From Caprimulgus europaeus (taxonomy: Eukaryota > Chordata > Aves > Caprimulgiformes > Caprimulgidae): DNA of 64,000 nt. Shown in pieces: positions 60,395 through 64,000 of the stretch (within the stretch, counting starts at the first letter, position 1; each line of letters opens with the position of its first letter). The DNA is taken from NCBI GenBank assembly GCA_907165065.1, contig OU015540.1:4076001-4140000 (forward strand), in the 5' to 3' direction. Made by a program: the position numbers and the translations under genes. Below the pieces are notes generated by a model that saw only the letters and a program-made list of their open reading frames with translations, did not search any database and had not been told where the DNA came from.

Positions 60395-61085
60395 CCCCCG
60401 GATTGCACGATCCCCCCCGCCCCCAAATGCGAGACTCGGCTGTATGGCAGAGCCTGCCCTGCATTACAAAAGCCCTCTGAATTTCAGGACTCCCCCCCCC
60501 CCCCCCCCCCCCCCCCATATTGCAAGATCCCCACATCAGTGCAAGACCCCTCCTTGCATTTCAGGAGCCTTCTTGAATTGTAGGACCCTCACCCCCAATT
60601 GCGAGACTCTACTGCATAGCAAGACCCTGCCCTGCATTTCAAAAGCCCCCTTGAATTGCACAATCCCCTCGTATTGCAAGACCCCCACCACACGGCAAGC
60701 CCCCTCCCTGTATTGCAAGGCCACCCTACACACACTGCAAGAACTCCTCTGCATTGCAAGACCCACCCCCCACATTACAAGACCCCTCATTTGCAATGCA
60801 AGATACTCCCCGTCCGTCCTCCCCCATTTCAAGAGTCCTCTCTGCATTGCAAAAACCCCTGGCAGTGCATAGCCAGAGCCCCCTCAAATCACAGGACACT
60901 CCCCCCATTGCAAAAAACACCGTCTGTGTGGTAAGACCCACCCCCATATTTAGACCCCCCCCACGCATTTCACGATCCCCCCACGTTATAAGCCATTGCA
61001 AGACACCCACTTGAATTGACAGTCCCCCTCCTGCACTGCAAGACCCCCTCCCACTGCAAGATTCCTCCCACATTGCAGGACCCCC
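60395..61085. repeat. Degenerate minisatellite upstream of FSCN1
   Basis: Some 25-30 diverged copies of a unit like CATTGCAAGACCCCC follow one another, with variants such as ATTTCAGGAC, ATTGCACGATCC, ACTGCAAGA and ATTACAAGAC, at roughly 20-30 base intervals. The start and end are gradual. A pure C run of 25 bases sits at 60492-60516. Confidence 0.8.
60492..60516. repeat. 25-C homopolymer
   Basis: An uninterrupted run of 25 C on the + strand, so G on the FSCN1 sense strand, about 260 bases upstream of the TATA box. Confidence 0.9.
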
Positions 61086-62267
61086 CCTGCACCCCTCTGC
61101 CCCTCCCTGGACTGCAGGGCTGCAGGACACACGGGGAGAAGGGGACAATGCCATTGTCTCCCCCATCTCTGACCCATCCCAACACCCTGTGCCAGGCTGG
61201 AGCATCTGTGCCCTTGGGAATCTGAATTCCCCCAGCAAAGCCAGAGGTGAAACGTGGGCACTCCTGGGTGAGGGGGGGATTTTGGGGCCATGTCTCGGGG
61301 GGCTGCTGTCCACATGCAGGGCCATGCTCAGTGGCACGTATGGCAGGGCTGTCCCCAAGATGAAAGGCACCACAGCCTGGGTGCAGCGTGGGGAGAGCTG
61401 CCCGTGGGGTGCTGCCCGCTGTCCTTGGGGACACTTCTCAGGTCTAAAAAGCAGACATGAGCACAGATAAAGAGGAGAGGGGCTGGGGTGGCAGACTTGA
61501 AGCCCCCCCAGTTGCACACACACGTTGGGGGGGAGCCAGCTGGGGGGACAAACTGCTGAGGAAATGCACAGAAACAGAAAATGTGAGAAAGAGGGATGCT
61601 GGGGACATGGGATGGGGAGGACACAGGATGGGAAGGGCATGGGATGGTTTCCAGGTGGATCAGGGGTCTGAACCTCCTGCCCCAGCTGAAGTGGGACAAG
61701 GGAAGGGCTGGAGCGTGGGCGCGGGTGACAGGGTGTGACAGCGTGTGCTTGGGGCTGGCTGGCACAAAGGCTCGTTCCCAACCCTGGGGCAGGGCTGCAT
61801 CCAGCCCCCATCTCCCCAGGCCTTCCAGGCTCCACTGGTTCCTCACTGGCCATACTGGTTAGAGCCAGGGCTGCACCACAGCCACCAGTCCGTGCCCCGG
61901 GGGTCTCGGGCACAGCTGCCCTGGGGTCACGCTGCCAGAGCTCTGGATGGGTTTGTTTTCCTGGGTGCCTTGGCCAGACCTGTCTGTGCTCCTGCCAACA
62001 GCCCTGCAAATCCAGACAGACAGACAGACCATTTGCAACCAGAACTAACCCTGCAGCCTCTCAGCTGGGTTGGAAACAAATTTCTCCCGGCTCCAGTGAG
62101 GCAGATATTGACATTTTTCTTGCAAAACCATTTTCCTCCTCTTGCTGAAAGCACCCGGGCGTTAGGACCCGGCCACGAGGCCGAGCAGCTGCTGGGATCT
62201 GCCTTCTCCTGCCGCAGCAGCAGGCAGATGGTGGTGAGGCTGAGAAAGAAATGGCTTTTCTCCTCCA

Positions 62268-62332
62268 CAAAAAAAAAGAAAAAAGAAAAAAAAAAAAGAA
62301 AAAAAGCAATTATGCAGGGGAAAAAAAAAAAT
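62268..62332. repeat. A-rich low-complexity tract
   Basis: Runs of A interrupted by single G, then a second A run at 62321-62331. No retroelement body is recognisable beside it. Confidence 0.7.
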
Positions 62333-62354
62333 CCTGTTTTTCTCTCCACGACCC

Positions 62355-62405
62355 AGCAGCGTGGATGGCGTGGATGGCTGGCACAGCGTGGATGGCTGGC
62401 ACTGC
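62355..62405. repeat. Short tandem repeat, GTGGATGGCTGGCAC unit
   Basis: GTGGATGGCTGGCAC occurs twice and a shortened form once (GTGGATGGC), in direct succession. Confidence 0.75.
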
Positions 62406-64000
62406 CTGGCTCAGTGGGGTTTGCTGTCACCCACCCTCTGCTTAGAGAGGACAGGAGAGCCCCACATGCTGTCTGAGATGTCCCCACATGTCACTGCAGT
62501 GGCACAGGATGACAGTGCCCCCCGGCTTGGGGATGCAGCAGCCAAACCCCATCTCTCGTGTGCATCCGTGCGTGCCGGGTGCGCTGGAGCAGTAAGAAAG
62601 GCGCTGGGTTTCCTTCTATCTCTTGCATTTCCCATCGCCTTTGCAAGCCACCGTGACTAAATGCTTCTGAGGTCACCCCCAGCCCTCCCACCACCGCTCC
62701 CACAGATGACCCAATCCCCAGCACGCCGCATCCATGGCAAGGGCTTTCCGGAGCGTGGCCGTGTCCTGTCCAGAGAAGGACATCAAATAAACCCCAGCTC
62801 CAATAAAGAAAAGCAAAGAGAAAAGGATCCCTGGTCATGGGGTGACCCTTGTCCTGCCTGCCTGGGGCACAGGAACGCCCTCGGATTTTCATGCTTGCCT
62901 GGATGCTCTTTGTTGCCGCTCGGCTCCGTTGGCGAGCGGTCCCGGGGTTTTTAGTTGATCTGGTGAAATGGGGTTTGGACACGGAGCCGTGGCAGGGAGG
63001 GGGGTGGCAGGGCACGGTGCGAACTGCCAGCACGGAGGGGCTTGGTGGGGGCAGAGATGGAAAATGCAGCGCCCAATGGTGTCATGTGGAACATGATTGG
63101 GGTGCAGTGGGCTGTGTCATCCCCGTGTCCCCCAGGAGGGCAGAGGGGCTGTCCCCGGGCAGTGGGAGATGTCCCCCGGTGAAGGGGCTGGCACAGGGAT
63201 GCTTTGGGCTGTGTGTCCATCCCTCTCTTCTCCTCCAGCACACACAGTCCCTTTGGGCACAGCTGTGTCACAAGGTGTCCAGATCCAGTGCCACCATGTC
63301 ACCCCCCACATCTCAGCTGCCAGCCTGGTCTGAGCCCTCCTTGTCCTCACTGGAGTGATTCTGGGGGCTCGCTGCGATGGGGCTGCTCACAGACTTTCAT
63401 CCCAGTGACACCATGACAGCAGAGGGGACATGGGCTGGCTTATGGCCACCTGCTTCCCCTGGACCCCCGGGTGGGTGTCACTGGCATGTGCAAACAGATG
63501 TCCTGGGGGTGTCAATGTCCCTTGTGGTGACAGAGGCTGCGTGACGGCCAGGGCTGGCCTGGGTACCCCCCTCACCTTGCAGAGGGGTTTCAGCAGAGGT
63601 TGGGGACCACATTGCCAGGTGGCCACCATCTCTCCAGCCACCTAAGCAAAACAGGACTTGGTGACACCAGGAGCCCTCATGCAGGACAGGGTGACCTTGT
63701 GCAGCCCAGCGAGCTGTCCTCTGTCAGGATAAAGGGCTTTGCAAAAACCACCCCACAATTGGGGACCACCAGACTGGGGCCAGGAATGAGCCCCAGGCTC
63801 AGACCCAACACCCTAACCAGAGGCTGCATCACCCAGGGGACCCCAACATGTCTCTTCCTGCAGCTTGGGGGACACGGGGGACACCCCAGGGTGCCCGGCT
63901 GTCCCGCCCTCACTGCCATATGCTGCCAGGCAGCTCAGCAGAGGTTCTCTGGCGGCTCTCCTGACAGTTGGCAGGCGCCCCGGCCTCATTAAAATTGTAT

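Larger units (their letters stand above)
59350..60450. promoter_or_regulatory. CpG-rich region over FSCN1 exon 1 and promoter
   Basis: CG dinucleotides are dense from the exon 1 donor to about 60380 and fall off in the repeat beyond. This fits a CpG island at the gene start. No ratio was computed. Confidence 0.7.
61086..64000. other. Upstream flank of FSCN1, no gene supported
   Basis: GC-rich sequence with long open frames on both strands that resemble no protein I know. It has short tandem motifs (about 61594-61648 with GGGATGG units and 62355-62405 with GTGGATGGCTGGCAC units) and an A-rich tract at about 62268-62332. In mammals the next gene on this side is ACTB, but nothing of it is visible here. 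Confidence 0.7.

Noticed and set aside
59320-60426. Longer fascin with an N-terminal extension starting at an upstream in-frame ATG (60426)
   Set aside because: The extension spans the TATA box and GC boxes and is Gly/Arg-rich low complexity. Similarity to fascin starts exactly at MTANG.
60726-62009. A 427-codon - strand open frame upstream of FSCN1
   Set aside because: A good part of it is translated minisatellite (repeating Gln/Cys/Gly-rich strings); the rest is low-complexity GC-rich sequence without homology I know.
62785-62815. AATAAA hexamers on the + strand that could mark the 3' end of another gene
   Set aside because: No coding exon precedes them on the + strand in this flank and the expected neighbour (ACTB in mammals) would point away from FSCN1, so a 3' end here is not expected.
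1-64000. tRNA, rRNA, CRISPR array, provirus or bacterial-type operon
   Set aside because: I saw no clover-leaf with A and B boxes, no regular spacer array, no LTR or retroviral gene remnants, and no ribosome-binding-site-led gene series. A covariance-model scan would be needed to exclude small RNAs.

Overview
The window is vertebrate nuclear DNA, most likely from a bird. It holds two conserved, intron-split genes that converge tail to tail, and three truncated CR1-type LINE copies, the retroposon family that dominates avian genomes. There are no bacterial-style operons, no CRISPR array and no recognisable provirus. The gene pair is RNF216 on the + strand and FSCN1 on the - strand, the same convergent neighbours found on human 7p22. 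The species cannot be fixed from this sequence alone.

Region 1, positions 1 to about 46465, is the 3' part of RNF216 (TRIAD3), an RBR-type E3 ubiquitin ligase. The first 30.9 kb look intronic. Four coding exons follow at 30856-30953, 33482-33704, 42108-42177 and 42820-43139. They join in frame into 236 residues plus a stop: the end of the IBR domain, RING2 with its catalytic cysteine, an acidic/basic helix and a proline-rich tail. A 3.3 kb 3'UTR with proximal and distal poly(A) signals ends near 46465.

Region 2, about 46466 to 48395, is the roughly 1.9 kb interval between the two gene ends. It carries a (CCTT)7 microsatellite, a perfect 20-bp duplication, a CR1 fragment and an imperfect tandem repeat.

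Region 3, about 48396 to 60235, is the complete FSCN1 gene on the - strand. It has a 2.15 kb 3'UTR, five coding exons with canonical splice sites encoding 490 residues (four beta-trefoils), a 7.3 kb GC-rich first intron, and a TATA box with a GC box just upstream of exon 1.

Region 4, about 60240 to 64000, lies upstream of FSCN1. It starts with a GC-rich promoter, then a degenerate minisatellite of about 0.7 kb containing a 25-C homopolymer, then GC-rich sequence with no gene I can support.

The two genes do not form a pathway. RNF216 is a ubiquitin ligase and fascin bundles actin; their adjacency is old synteny. I found no convincing undescribed system. The most distinctive signals are the degenerate repeat beside the FSCN1 promoter, a 55-bp G-rich tandem repeat in FSCN1 intron 1, an unusually long stop-free frame in that intron, and 8-mer seed matches for miR-145 and miR-143 in the FSCN1 3'UTR.
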